From Nitrososphaerota archaeon (GTDB taxonomy: Archaea; Thermoproteota; Nitrososphaeria; Nitrososphaerales; Gagatemarchaeaceae), in NCBI GenBank assembly GCA_027886905.1, contig JAPCJO010000015.1:1-34840 (forward strand): a stretch of DNA of 34,840 nucleotides, read 5' to 3'. The position numbers and the translations under genes are program-made. The notes below the pieces were generated by a model. That model did no database searches, was not told the origin of the DNA, and saw nothing but the letters and a program-made list of their open reading frames with translations. Shown here one piece after another: positions 21,846 through 31,049 of this stretch; position 1 is the first letter of the stretch, and every line of letters begins with the position of its first letter.

Positions 21846-23477
21846 CTAGAACACGCCGGAGACGACGCCGTCGTCGTCGAGCGAAATCCTCTCGGCGGCC
21901 GGGGACGACGGGAGCCCCGGCATCCTGGATATCTCCCCCATCTCGACTATGACGTATCCCGCCCCAGCCGCCAGCTCGACATCGTGAACTGTCGCCACGA
22001 AGCCGCTAGGCCTCCCGACCAGCCTCGGGTCGTCGGAGAGGGAGTTGGCGGTCTTCGCGATGCAGACGGGGAGCTCTCCGTACCCTAGGCTCGTTATCTT
22101 GTCCAGCTCAGCCGACGCCGCCCCTGTGTAGGAGACGCCTGCTCCCCCGTACATCCTCTCGACGACCTTCCTCACCTTCTCGCGTATGGGGTCTTCAGGC
22201 CCGTAGACCGGGACGCACGCGCCGCCGAGGCCAGCCTCCCCGACCACCAGCTCTGCGAGCCTCTTGGACCCCTCGCCTCCCTCCCCGAAGGCGGAGGTCG
22301 TGGAGAAGGGGACTCCCTCGCCCGCGCAAAAATCGGAGACCGCGCGCACCTCCTCCTCCCCGTCGCCCTCGAAGAGGTTCAGGGCCACGACGGGCCGGAG
22401 TCCCAGGGTGCGCACGTTCTCGATGTGCTTCGCGAGGTTGGCGAGCCCCGCCCTCACGGCCTCCGGGTCAGGGGCGTCCGTGGCCGCCGAGGAGGCCTCC
22501 CCTCCCCTCCCGTGGTGCCTCAGCGCCCTCAAGGTCGCGACCACTACCGCCCCGTCCACGGCGACCCCAGAGACGCGTGTCACGATGTCGACGAACTTCT
22601 CGGCCCCGAGGTCGCTCCCGAACCCCGCCTCGACCACCGCGTAGTCGGCGGACTGCAGGGCGAGGAGAATCGAGACTATGCTGCAGGTCCCGTGTGCGAT
22701 GTTCCCGAACGGCCCGCCGTGCACCAGCGCCGGTGTCCCCTCGCTGGTCTGGACGAGGTTGGGCTCGAGGGCCTCCTTGAGGAGCGCCCCCATCGCCCCC
22801 ACGACGCGCAGGTCCGCGGCCGTGACCGGTCGCCCGTCCTTGGCGTAGGCCACGACCATCCTCCCTAGGCGGCCCTTCAGGTCGGCGTAGTCCCTGCTGA
22901 GGCAGATTATCGCCATGACCTCGGAGGCGGCCGTGATGATGAACTTCCCCTCGTGAGGGGTGCCGTTCTTCTCCCCCAGGGCGACCCTGACCTCGCGGAG
23001 GGCCCTGTCCTCGACGTCGAGCGCCCTGGGCCACAGGATCGCGTCGGGGTCGATTCCCAGGGCGTTCCCGTGGAAGACGTGGTTGTCTATCGCGGCTGCG
23101 AGGAGGTTGTGCGCGGACGTGATGGCGTCGATGTCGCCGGTGAGCCGCAAGTTGACGTCCTGCATCGGCTCGAGAGTAGATTTCCCCCCGCCGGCCCCGC
23201 CTCCCTTGATCCCGAAGACCGGCCCGAGCGAGGGCTGCCGTATGCACGCGACAGCCAGCTTCCCGAGCTTGCCGAGCCCCATCGCGAGGCCTATCGACAC
23301 GACCGTCTTTCCCTCCCCGTGCGAGGTGGGGGTCATCCCGGTGACCAGGATCAGCCTGCCCTTGATGGGGCGGCCTCTGAGCGCGTGGAGCGATATCTTG
23401 GCCTTGTACTTGCCGTAGCGAGTCGCGAGCTCTTCGTCGAGCCCGAGCTCCGAGACGACCTCCTCGACGCGTCGCAT
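21846..23477 (-). CDS. fhs: Formate-tetrahydrofolate ligase
   Basis: Catalyses ATP-dependent formation of 10-formyl-tetrahydrofolate from formate, feeding purine synthesis and one-carbon transfer. 543 residues, near the usual 555. The nucleotide-binding motif T-P-T-S-H-G-E-G-K-T is at about 49-58. Further family landmarks are R-Q-P-S-L-G-P-V-F-G-I-K-G-G-G-A-G-G-G, T-G-D-I-D-A-I-T-S-A-H-N-L-L and H-G-G-P-F-G-N-I-A-H-G. It is intact. A TATA-like AATATT at 23506-23511 makes the ATG at 23477 leaderless. The enzyme is mainly bacterial and patchy in archaea, so transfer is plausible. A PurD-like gene at 31202-32587 uses the same pathway. Confidence 0.95.
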   Translation of the reverse strand: MRRVEEVVSELGLDEELATRYGKYKAKISLHALRGRPIKGRLILVTGMTPTSHGEGKTVVSIGLAMGLGKLGKLAVACIRQPSLGPVFGIKGGGAGGGKSTLEPMQDVNLRLTGDIDAITSAHNLLAAAIDNHVFHGNALGIDPDAILWPRALDVEDRALREVRVALGEKNGTPHEGKFIITAASEVMAIICLSRDYADLKGRLGRMVVAYAKDGRPVTAADLRVVGAMGALLKEALEPNLVQTSEGTPALVHGGPFGNIAHGTCSIVSILLALQSADYAVVEAGFGSDLGAEKFVDIVTRVSGVAVDGAVVVATLRALRHHGRGGEASSAATDAPDPEAVRAGLANLAKHIENVRTLGLRPVVALNLFEGDGEEEVRAVSDFCAGEGVPFSTTSAFGEGGEGSKRLAELVVGEAGLGGACVPVYGPEDPIREKVRKVVERMYGGAGVSYTGAASAELDKITSLGYGELPVCIAKTANSLSDDPRLVGRPSGFVATVHDVELAAGAGYVIVEMGEISRMPGLPSSPAAERISLDDDGVVSGVF

Positions 23478-23505
23478 GAGGGCACACCCTGCCGCTCAGC
23501 GGCTC

Positions 23506-23511
23506 AATATT
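23506..23511 (-). promoter_or_regulatory. TATA-like box for fhs
   Basis: AATATT lies about 29-34 nt before the fhs ATG, giving an essentially leaderless transcript. Confidence 0.4.
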
Positions 23512-23544
23512 GTTGGTGGCTGCGCGCAGCGGCTCCCGTCGGCG

Positions 23545-23856
23545 TTACTCTGGGCGGGCCACGAGAGGAGCCGTGGAGGCGAGGCCCAGGGCGGCTTCCC
23601 CGGGGTCGATCCCGGCGCTGTAGAGCGACTCCATGATCGCATGCACCAGCTCCATCGCGGATCCGGGGCTCAGCTCTACCGCGACCCTCGCACCGGGCCC
23701 CTCCTTCTCGTTGTAGAACTCCAGGTTGACGCCCTGCGGCATCGAGGCGTGGTAGGTGCAGTCGTACATGACGCTCAGCTCCTCGAGCTTGAACCAGCCG
23801 TCTGCCGACTTGCCCGCGCCAGCGACCTTGGCCTTTTGGATGAGACCGGTGCACAT
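23545..23856 (-). CDS. DUF6295-like small protein
   Basis: 103 residues from the ATG at 23856. An ATG two codons upstream is possible, but AGGTGG lies six bases before the chosen start, overlapping the stop of the hydrolase gene. The order M-C-T, G-A-G-K-S-A-D-G-W-F-K-L, V-M-Y-D-C-T-Y-H-A and A-R-V-A-V-E-L-S-P resembles the DUF6295 family as I remember it. It has no known activity. It is in an operon with the dienelactone hydrolase immediately upstream (12 bases between stop and start), so the two may act on one compound or stress response. Confidence 0.7.
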   Translation of the reverse strand: MCTGLIQKAKVAGAGKSADGWFKLEELSVMYDCTYHASMPQGVNLEFYNEKEGPGARVAVELSPGSAMELVHAIMESLYSAGIDPGEAALGLASTAPLVARPE

Positions 23857-23868
23857 GCCCATCCACCT

Positions 23869-24648
23869 CTAGGCGCTCCCGCTCAGATTTTTGTCGAGGA
23901 AGGCCCAAATCTTGCTCCAGCCGTCGACGGCCTGCTCCTGACGATACATCGGGGTGTGGTAGTAGAAGAAGCCGTGCCCCGCCTTCGGGTACCTGTGGAA
24001 CTCGTAGTTCTTCCCGAACTTCTTGAGCTCCTCCTCCTGCTGGTTCACCTCCTGCGGCGTGGGATACTGGTCATCATCCCCGAAGAGGCCAAGGAGCGCA
24101 CACGACAGGTCCTTCGTGTAGTCGAGCGGCGCGACCGGGTGGTTTGGGTCGAGGTCCTTCTGAGCCGCCACCACTCTCCCTCCCCAGCAGTCGATGGCAG
24201 CCGTCCAGCCTTTGGTCCTGCAAGCGACAAGGTAGACGTGGCGCCCGCCCGAGCACGTCCCGAACAGGCCTATCTTTCCCGTGCTGGTCGGAAGTGTCGC
24301 GATATACTCCCTCGCCCCGACCACATCTCCGACGACCAGGTCGTCGGGCACCCCTCCCTGAGACCGTGCCTTGGCGCCGATGTCCTCAGGTGTGCCGGCT
24401 CCGAGTCGGAAGTATGTGTTCGGGCTGATCGTCATGTATCCGTGGTAGGCGAACCTCCGCGCGGCCTCCTTGTACCACTCGTCCCACCCGGGCGCGTGGT
24501 GGATCAGGACCATCCCGGGAAAAGGCCCCGGGCCCAGGGGCCGGGCGAAGTACGCGTTGATCGTGTCCCCGCTGTACCCCTTCATCGTGACGGTCTCCGC
24601 GAGCATCCCCTCATACATATCGGTCCGATATTGCTTCTGGTGCGACAA
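23869..24648 (-). CDS. Dienelactone hydrolase family protein
   Basis: 259 residues with the alpha/beta-hydrolase fold of dienelactone hydrolases. The nucleophile elbow F-G-T-C-S-G-G contains Cys132, as in true dienelactone hydrolases, rather than Ser. The acid is in G-D-D-D-Q-Y (191-193) and the His in K-A-G-H-G-F-F (His225). The early V-L-I-H-H-A-P-G-W supports the assignment. Family members cleave dienelactones in aromatic ring degradation or related esters. A TATA-like TTAAG at 24676-24680 places transcription start at the ATG. It heads a two-gene operon with the DUF6295-like gene. The true substrate is unknown. Confidence 0.88.
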   Translation of the reverse strand: MSHQKQYRTDMYEGMLAETVTMKGYSGDTINAYFARPLGPGPFPGMVLIHHAPGWDEWYKEAARRFAYHGYMTISPNTYFRLGAGTPEDIGAKARSQGGVPDDLVVGDVVGAREYIATLPTSTGKIGLFGTCSGGRHVYLVACRTKGWTAAIDCWGGRVVAAQKDLDPNHPVAPLDYTKDLSCALLGLFGDDDQYPTPQEVNQQEEELKKFGKNYEFHRYPKAGHGFFYYHTPMYRQEQAVDGWSKIWAFLDKNLSGSA

Positions 24649-24675
24649 GGCAGCAAAGGTTTGGAGGGTCGGCCC

Positions 24676-24680
24676 TTAAG
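24676..24680 (-). promoter_or_regulatory. TATA-like box for the dienelactone hydrolase operon
   Basis: CTTAA on the minus strand is centred about 29 nt before the ATG at 24648, consistent with a leaderless transcript. It lies in the short gap behind the ABC-2 permease gene. Confidence 0.4.
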
Positions 24681-24689
24681 CGTTGCGAG

Positions 24690-25433
24690 CTAGGCTTCCT
24701 TCCACCTGGCGTTCCGGGAGACGACCACGAGGAGGACGGCTGCGAGCCCGCCTATTATCGCCCAGTCGGTTATCACGGCGCCCTCGCTGAGATTTAGGGA
24801 CCCGGCCACGCTTTGCATTATCTCCGCGACATATGTGGTCGGCGAGAGGTAAGCCAGGTATCTGAATGGGAACGGGATGTAGGTTATCGGGTAATACACG
24901 GGCGTTATGGCGGTGAAGATCGTGGTGAGGAGCCTCGACCAGGCGAAGCTCTGGACGATGTCGCTCGAGAGGGTGGCGAACATGAACCCGATGGTGATCG
25001 AGGTCAGGAACATGAGGAAAAGGGCCGCCCCCAGCTCGATGGCCTGGAACGCGCCGGGGTGGACGTAGACTCCCATTAGGACTATCAGGATCCCCAGCGC
25101 CGGAAGGTTGTAGATTATCTCCGAGGCGGCCATCCCGATGACGTAGGCCGCGGGCGAGGCGGGGGAGCTCACGAGCATGTCCTGGAGCTTGAAGTCGTTC
25201 TTCAGGTGGGAGATGTCCCCCTGGAGCGACATCCCGCTCTGGAACATGCTCATGATGAGACCTCCCTCTATGGCCTGTCCGATCAGCGCCCCCTTGCTCA
25301 CAAAGTCGATCACGACCAGGAAAGAGAGGGGGGAGAGCACCGTGTTGACGAGGTTGATCGGGTAGTTCTTCATCTCGTAGACCGCGTTGACCAGGATCGA
25401 GGCGAGCACCTGGCTGGAGTGGCTCCTCCTCAC
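24690..25433 (-). CDS. ABC-2 type permease
   Basis: 247 residues, starting at a GTG that overlaps the ATPase stop by 4 bases (GTGA), so it is translationally coupled. About six hydrophobic helices are visible. Family features are the amphipathic N-terminus leading into N-Y-P-I-N-L-V-N-T-V-L-S-P-L, and a late Y-L-S-P-T-T-Y-V-A-E-I segment typical of DrrB/NodJ-like exporters. With the upstream ATPase it forms a two-subunit exporter of drugs, lipids or polysaccharides. The cargo is not indicated by neighbours. Confidence 0.88.
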   Translation of the reverse strand: MRRSHSSQVLASILVNAVYEMKNYPINLVNTVLSPLSFLVVIDFVSKGALIGQAIEGGLIMSMFQSGMSLQGDISHLKNDFKLQDMLVSSPASPAAYVIGMAASEIIYNLPALGILIVLMGVYVHPGAFQAIELGAALFLMFLTSITIGFMFATLSSDIVQSFAWSRLLTTIFTAITPVYYPITYIPFPFRYLAYLSPTTYVAEIMQSVAGSLNLSEGAVITDWAIIGGLAAVLLVVVSRNARWKEA

Positions 25434-26374
25434 GCCGACCAGCCCCCGTCCGCGCCCGGGGTCGGCACCTCGTGCTCCCCCTGCGTGGACTCTCCCACGA
25501 GCTGGAAGAATATGTCGTCGAGCGAGACCGGGCGTATCGAGAACCTCGAGCCCGCGACCGAGAGCCTCTTGGAGATCGCGAAGGCCTCGTCCTCGTTTGT
25601 GAGAATCTGGATCTCACCGTTCTTCCCCGTGGTCACCTCTCCCTGGGCGACCTCGGGGACGGGCGAGCCCGCCGGCAGGTTGACGCTGTATTGGTATCTG
25701 ATCCTCCCGCGGATGGACGGGACCGTCCCCACCGCCACGAGGCGCCCGCCGCCGAGGACGGCCAGCGTGTCTGCGAGCTGCTCCGCCTCCTCTAGGTAGT
25801 GCGTCGTCAGGAAGATGAAACGGTCCTTCGCGAGCTCGCGCAGGATCTCCCAAAAGTCCCTGCGAGAGATGGGGTCGAGGCCGGTAGTGGGCTCGTCCAG
25901 GAAGATGATGTCGGCCTCCGAGGCGAGCACCATCGCCGCCAGGGCCTTCCTCTTCGTGCCGCCAGAGAGCTTGCGGTTGAGGGTGTCGGCGTACTTGTCG
26001 AGCTTCAGCCTGGCGAGAGACTCCTCGGCCCTCTTCTTGGCCTCCGAGTACTCGAACCCCCTCCACATGAGGTAGGTCAGGGTAGACTGCTTCGGGGTCA
26101 TCCAGGAGATCGTCCTCGCCTCCTGGGGGACGATCGCAATCCTCTCCCGCAGCCTCTTGTCCTCCCTCACGACGTCGATGCCGTTTATCGACGCGCTCCC
26201 GGAGGTCGGAGCGAGCTCCGTGGCGAGGATCCTGACCAGCGTCGTCTTCCCCGCGCCGTTCCTCCCGATGAGGGCGAGTATGCCAGACGAAGGGGCGGAG
26301 AAGCTGACGTCCTGCAAGGCCATCGATGACCCGCCGTAGGTCTTGCTCAGCTTCTCGGTGACGAGCTGGTCCAT
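25430..26374 (-). CDS. ABC-2 exporter ATPase, DrrA/CcmA-like
   Basis: 314 residues. Walker A is G-R-N-G-A-G-K-T-T-L (about 37-46), the Q-loop I-V-P-Q-E-A, the signature L-S-G-G-T-K-R-K, Walker B D-I-I-F-L-D-E-P-T-T-G-L-D-P, and the H-loop T-T-H-Y-L-E-E-A. The C-terminal 80 residues form the regulatory extension common in DrrA-type subunits, ending in S-L-D-D-I-F-F. A TATA-like element at 26408-26417 gives a leader of about 10 nt. It is divergent from a pair of membrane-protein genes and coupled to its permease downstream. Confidence 0.92.
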   Translation of the reverse strand: MDQLVTEKLSKTYGGSSMALQDVSFSAPSSGILALIGRNGAGKTTLVRILATELAPTSGSASINGIDVVREDKRLRERIAIVPQEARTISWMTPKQSTLTYLMWRGFEYSEAKKRAEESLARLKLDKYADTLNRKLSGGTKRKALAAMVLASEADIIFLDEPTTGLDPISRRDFWEILRELAKDRFIFLTTHYLEEAEQLADTLAVLGGGRLVAVGTVPSIRGRIRYQYSVNLPAGSPVPEVAQGEVTTGKNGEIQILTNEDEAFAISKRLSVAGSRFSIRPVSLDDIFFQLVGESTQGEHEVPTPGADGGWSA

Positions 26375-26407
26375 CTCTCTCGCGGATTACGGCTTTCGTA
26401 GCGAGTG

Positions 26408-26495
26408 CTATTTTAATGGGGGACCGATTCCCTGGACCCTCGCCGCTCTCGACCGCTCGTCGGAAGTAGAGCACTCTTCTACAACCGTATTATAC
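26408..26495. promoter_or_regulatory. Divergent promoter region, ABC-2 exporter and membrane-protein pair
   Basis: The minus-strand ATTAAAATAG (26408-26417) lies about 35 nt before the ATPase ATG. The plus-strand GTATTATA (26488-26495) lies about 35 nt before the TTG at 26527. Confidence 0.4.
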
Positions 26496-26526
26496 CAGAA
26501 TCGAAAAGAAGCCAGACAGACCAAGT

Positions 26527-27009
26527 TTGAACGGACTTCGGGCGGCGAAGTACGCGGTCAGGGCGGCCTCCGTGGTCCTCTCGCTCCTCATAATCCTCAT
26601 AGTGGCCGGGCCCATAGTCGGGGCAGTCTCTCCCCAGCTGATGAGCCAGCAGAAGCCCCTGGGGATAGGGCTGGAGATCCGGTCGGTGCAGTCCCAGCTG
26701 CAGTTCTTCAGCTCCGGCTCCACGATCAACGGGACGCACGAGATCGCAGTCCCCGCGTTCAACAACTGGCCCCTCTCGGGGTCGGCGAGCCTCTCCCTGG
26801 CGCTCATAGTCAACGGGTCCACCCTCTACCAGACCCAGCCGGCCAGCGTGCACCTCGGCGCCTTCCGGTCGGGGGTGATCAACGTCTCCATGGACATCTC
26901 CCCCAGCCTGGTCAATCAGCTCCAAGGCCAGAACGTGAGCGTCGGCGGGTCGATGTCCCTCTCGGAGGGGCAGTTCTGGACGATCACGGTGAACCTCGCG
27001 CAACAGTGA
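26527..27009 (+). CDS. Membrane-anchored exported protein of unknown function
   Basis: 160 residues from a TTG. One N-terminal membrane helix (about 10-33) is followed by a beta-rich outer domain with alternating hydrophobic and Ser/Thr/Asn residues and several N-x-S/T sites. The segment N-N-W-P-L-S-G-S-A-S-L-S-L-A-L-I-V-N-G resembles WHy/LEA14-like beta sandwiches, but the match is too loose to assign. It is followed after 6 bases by another membrane-protein gene, so the two form an operon, divergent from the ABC-2 exporter. The pair might sit with the exporter in the membrane, which is speculation. Confidence 0.6.
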   Translation: MNGLRAAKYAVRAASVVLSLLIILIVAGPIVGAVSPQLMSQQKPLGIGLEIRSVQSQLQFFSSGSTINGTHEIAVPAFNNWPLSGSASLSLALIVNGSTLYQTQPASVHLGAFRSGVINVSMDISPSLVNQLQGQNVSVGGSMSLSEGQFWTITVNLAQQ

Positions 27010-27015
27010 TGAAAG

Positions 27016-27458
27016 ATGGCGAAGATAGCGAAAGGCGTCCTCAGCGCGGCGGTGAGGTTCATCGTCATAGGGATTGCGGCCCCCTACCTGCTGGAGTACT
27101 TCTCCCCGACCATCTCGACCTATCTCCAGCTGCCCCCGGCCAACGAGGTCTGGGCCGTCCTCATCCTCCTGGGGGCCTTCTTCGCCGTGACAGGATACCT
27201 CCAGAACGCCTACTCCAAGGGCGACTACCCCTGGCTCTTCGGCAAGATAGGGAGCGGGCTGGGCGAGGCGGCCTTCTTCACCTACGTCTTCCTATTGCTC
27301 CCGAACAGCGTCTCGCTGTCCGGGACGGGGGTCCAGTCAGGAGGCCTCCTCTCACTGATCTACCTGGCGGTGGCGCTGTCCTACGGCTATCTGATCCTTG
27401 ACTTCTTCGACGCAAGAAGGTCCCGGCCCGTCAGGCGAGTGGAAACCGACAAGATGTA

Positions 27459-27462
<4 letters not shown>
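27016..27462 (+). CDS. Integral membrane protein, four predicted helices
   Basis: 148 residues. Hydrophobic segments lie near 7-26, 44-60, 82-98 and 108-129, with a basic Arg-rich C-terminal tail that should face the cytosol. It starts 6 bases after the preceding stop, with GATGAAAG just upstream, so it is co-transcribed with the exported protein gene. Its last bases overlap the convergent HMG-CoA reductase gene. I recognise no family or catalytic motif. Confidence 0.65.
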
Positions 27463-28739
<1,277 letters not shown>

Positions 28740-28771
28740 CTGCTCTCTGGGCGGCTCACCCCCGGCCATGT

Positions 28772-28777
28772 ATTAAG
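28772..28777 (-). promoter_or_regulatory. TATA-like box that decides the HMG-CoA reductase start
   Basis: CTTAAT on the minus strand lies directly before the upstream ATG at 28769 but about 35 nt before the ATG at 28739. Only the second start fits normal promoter spacing. Confidence 0.45.
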
Positions 28778-28804
28778 TCTGAAACCCGCAGGGCCGCCGG
28801 TCTG

Positions 28805-29725
28805 TCAGGGCTCCGGGGCGTCAGGAGGCCTGGGGGTGCCGATCATTCCTCGCGCCGCGAGCTCCCGCAGGATAGCCTTCGCGTCCTGCCCCCTCCCCAA
28901 CGCGCTCCTCAGCGCGCGCTCGCCCGCCTTGGACTCACCCTGCTGGAGCATCCCGAGGGCGAGCCAGAGCCTCAGCTCCGGGCTCTGCGGGGCGAGGGAG
29001 ATGGCCTTCGAGAACTCCCTCGCTGCGCGCTCGACGTCCCCCTTCGAGAACAGCTCCTCGGCGCTCGCTGCGTGGCCGTAGGCCTCCTCCACCTTCAGAA
29101 GGGCCTTCAGCTCTCTGAGCGGGGCGTCACTGCTCTCTACCCGCAGGTCCAGCAGCCTGCCCTCCCACGGGGTGTTCGTCGGCAGCGCTGCGACAACGAC
29201 CACCGCGGCGGACCGCGCAGCCCCGCCCCTCTTCGCTCCTCTCGAGGCCTGTTCTCCCGCCTCGAGCGCCGAGACCATCCTCTCCGACAGCGTGCCCCTC
29301 GCGCCGCGGAAGGCCGCCGCCATCGACCTCCAGACCCTCTTCGCGTTGACGAAGTTCGCCTGGACGGAGAACCCCCTCCCTGCCAGGTACCCGGCCTCGG
29401 GCAGGCAACCCTTGCCGGTGTGGGCCGCGGCGCGTCCCCTCGCATCGATAATCATGACCTGCCTCACCCCCGGCCTCGGGTCGGTAGCCAGCAGAGACTT
29501 TAGGGCCTGAGGCGGGGTCTTCCCGCCCTTCAGCAATACCAGTCCCAGCGGCCCGTACGTGGGCTCTATCGTCCCCTGCGCGACGACCACCCCGACGCCC
29601 GGCTCTGACCAGACCGTCTTGGAACCCACAGAGAACGACTGCGACAGCACGGCCGCACCCATCTCGCCAGACCTCCTGTCGACCGCGACTATCGAAAGGG
29701 TCCCTCCCAGAGGCATCCGGACCAT
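28805..29725 (-). CDS. DUF1028 (Ntn-hydrolase-like) protein with TPR tail
   Basis: 306 residues from the ATG at 29725, preferred over an ATG at 29767 because the TATA-like element at 29745-29752 points to it. The N-terminal 200 residues match DUF1028: T-L-S-I-V-A-V-D at the start, G-A-A-V-L-S-Q-S-F-S-V-G-S, then V-A-Q-G-T-I-E-P-T-Y-G-P-L-G and later A-N-F-V-N. DUF1028 is related to Ntn-hydrolases, of unknown substrate. The C-terminal 90 residues form two tetratricopeptide-like helix pairs (A-A-R-E-F-S-K-A-I-S-L-A-P-Q-S-P-E-L). The combination suggests a hydrolase or acylase with a protein-interaction tail. Confidence 0.82.
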   Translation of the reverse strand: MVRMPLGGTLSIVAVDRRSGEMGAAVLSQSFSVGSKTVWSEPGVGVVVAQGTIEPTYGPLGLVLLKGGKTPPQALKSLLATDPRPGVRQVMIIDARGRAAAHTGKGCLPEAGYLAGRGFSVQANFVNAKRVWRSMAAAFRGARGTLSERMVSALEAGEQASRGAKRGGAARSAAVVVVAALPTNTPWEGRLLDLRVESSDAPLRELKALLKVEEAYGHAASAEELFSKGDVERAAREFSKAISLAPQSPELRLWLALGMLQQGESKAGERALRSALGRGQDAKAILRELAARGMIGTPRPPDAPEP

Positions 29726-29744
29726 CGTAAAGTCGGCGCCAGCA

Positions 29745-29752
29745 CCGGATAA
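29745..29752 (-). promoter_or_regulatory. TATA-like box for the DUF1028 gene
   Basis: The minus strand reads CTTTTATC, about 26 nt before the ATG at 29725, giving a leaderless transcript. It limits how far left the neighbouring TnpB element can extend. Confidence 0.45.
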
Positions 29753-29769
29753 AAGCCCTCGCCCCAAAT

Positions 29770-31010
29770 GCTTTGGACCCGATTCAGGGGCACGCGCGCC
29801 TTTTTCTGATGGTGGTGGCTAAATACGAAATCCGGATTGTCCAATGTGAAAGAGGCATCAGTCAAAAGGCTCGTCTACAAGTTCAGACTCTACCCGACGC
29901 CGACCCAAGAGATAACACTGAATAACACTCTCGAGACCTGCAGAAGGCTATACAACTCGATGCTCGCCCACAGGATTGAGAGTCAAATCGGCTTCTACGA
30001 GCAGAAGCGCACTTTGACAGCTGTTCGCAAAGAGAACAAGTTCCTCAAAGCCATCCAATCCCACGTGCTCCAAGACGTGGTGCTGAGGCTAGACAAGGCA
30101 TTTGGCGCGTTCTTCGCGGGGGTCAGCCAGTACCCTCACTTCAAAAGGCGGGGAAGGTACAACTCGTTCACATTCGACTACACCGGGTTTAGGCTGAGCG
30201 GGAATCGGGTCCGGCTAAGCATGGTAGGCGCCGTGAAAATCGTGGTCCACCGATCGTTGCTTGGGCGTCTCAAGAGGTTGACCGTAATCAAAGACATCGA
30301 CCAGTGGTTTGCAGCAATCTTGGTCGTGGGAGAACCCGAAATCGAGCCATCCGCGGAGGGTAAGGTAGGCGTGGATGTAGGCGTGTCAAATGTCGTGGCT
30401 CTTAGCGATGGGACGATTGTCAAGAACCCGCGCTTCTTGGACAGCTCGATAGAGCGGATTAAGACTCTTCAACTGCGCCTCGCGCGGAAGAAGACCGGTT
30501 CGAGAAACAGAGAGAAGATGAAATTCTCTCTGGCGAAGGCCTGGAGAAAGGTGAGGAGGCAGAGGGACGACTTCGCCCATAAGCTCTCGCATCAGTTGGC
30601 GGAGAAGAACAACATCATCGCCTTCGAAAACCTAAGGATTCAGAACATTGTCAAGAAACACAGCATCGCGTCGGCAATAATGGATGCCTCCTGGGGAAAG
30701 TTGCGCCTACTAACTGCCTACAAGGCAGAACGGCGCGGTGGGCGAGTAATTCTCGTCAACCCAAGCGGGACATCGCAGAAATGCTCGGAATGCGGGAAAA
30801 CCGTCCAGAAAGATCTCTCAGTTAGGGTGCATTCGTGCCCTGACTGTGGCTTGGTCCTGGACCGGGATGTCAATGCTGCAAGGAATGTCATGCAGGCGGG
30901 CTTGGAACGAGCCCGTGTGGAGGCCGAACCTCTGCTTATCCAGCGAAGGAGGATAAGCAAGTTTGGCTGATGAAGCAAGAAGCCCGCAACCTCAAGCGTG
31001 GGTTGTTCAC
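29770..31010 (+). mobile_element. Solo TnpB element (IS605/IS1341 type), approximate ends
   Basis: Contains tnpB without a tnpA transposase. The right end is estimated at 31010, where a subterminal hairpin (GCAACC 30986-30991 pairing with GGTTGT 31001-31006) is followed by TTCAC, a common right end of this family. The left end is not visible as a motif; it must lie between the DUF1028 promoter (29752) and tnpB. GC content is lower than in the neighbours. Transposition would need a TnpA supplied elsewhere. Confidence 0.6.
29846..30970 (+). CDS. tnpB: RNA-guided nuclease TnpB
   Basis: 374 residues from the GTG at 29846, which fits the TATA-like CTAAATAC at 29819-29826; a TTG at 29837 is an alternative. 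An N-terminal helix-turn-helix-like OrfB domain (Y-K-F-R-L-Y-P-T-P-T-Q) is followed by the RuvC domain: Asp177 in V-G-V-D-V-G-V, Glu261 in I-A-F-E-N-L, Asp341 in L-D-R-D-V-N-A-A. The zinc finger C-x-x-C (313, 316) and C-x-x-C (331, 334) lies between the last two. All catalytic residues are present, so it is probably active: it cuts DNA guided by an omega RNA from its own 3' end. Confidence 0.92.
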   Translation: MKEASVKRLVYKFRLYPTPTQEITLNNTLETCRRLYNSMLAHRIESQIGFYEQKRTLTAVRKENKFLKAIQSHVLQDVVLRLDKAFGAFFAGVSQYPHFKRRGRYNSFTFDYTGFRLSGNRVRLSMVGAVKIVVHRSLLGRLKRLTVIKDIDQWFAAILVVGEPEIEPSAEGKVGVDVGVSNVVALSDGTIVKNPRFLDSSIERIKTLQLRLARKKTGSRNREKMKFSLAKAWRKVRRQRDDFAHKLSHQLAEKNNIIAFENLRIQNIVKKHSIASAIMDASWGKLRLLTAYKAERRGGRVILVNPSGTSQKCSECGKTVQKDLSVRVHSCPDCGLVLDRDVNAARNVMQAGLERARVEAEPLLIQRRRISKFG

Positions 31011-31030
31011 TAAGGATAAAAACTGCAGTT
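30860..31030 (+). ncRNA. Putative omega RNA of the TnpB element, with guide
   Basis: In this family the guide RNA overlaps the end of tnpB and runs through the right end, and the bases just outside (here from 31011) serve as guide. The hairpin at 30986-31006 and the TTCAC end support this position. The 5' end is not determined. The guide would begin TAAGGATAAAAACTG, which contains the TATA box of tRNA-Val. Confidence 0.35.
31014..31023 (+). promoter_or_regulatory. TATA-like box for tRNA-Val
   Basis: GGATAAAAAC lies about 30 nt before G1 of tRNA-Val at 31050. It starts only 4 bases beyond the right end of the TnpB element. Confidence 0.5.
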
Positions 31031-31049
31031 TGCCGGCTGGCCAAACAGT

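Noticed and set aside
22468-23487. Minus-strand frame of 339 codons overlapping fhs
   Set aside because: Same strand but a different frame from an intact, motif-complete fhs; Arg/Gly-rich shadow.
30967-31010. C/D box small RNA at TGATGA after tnpB
   Set aside because: The C-box-like TGATGA overlaps the stop codon and no matching D box follows; the transposon right-end hairpin explains the structure better.
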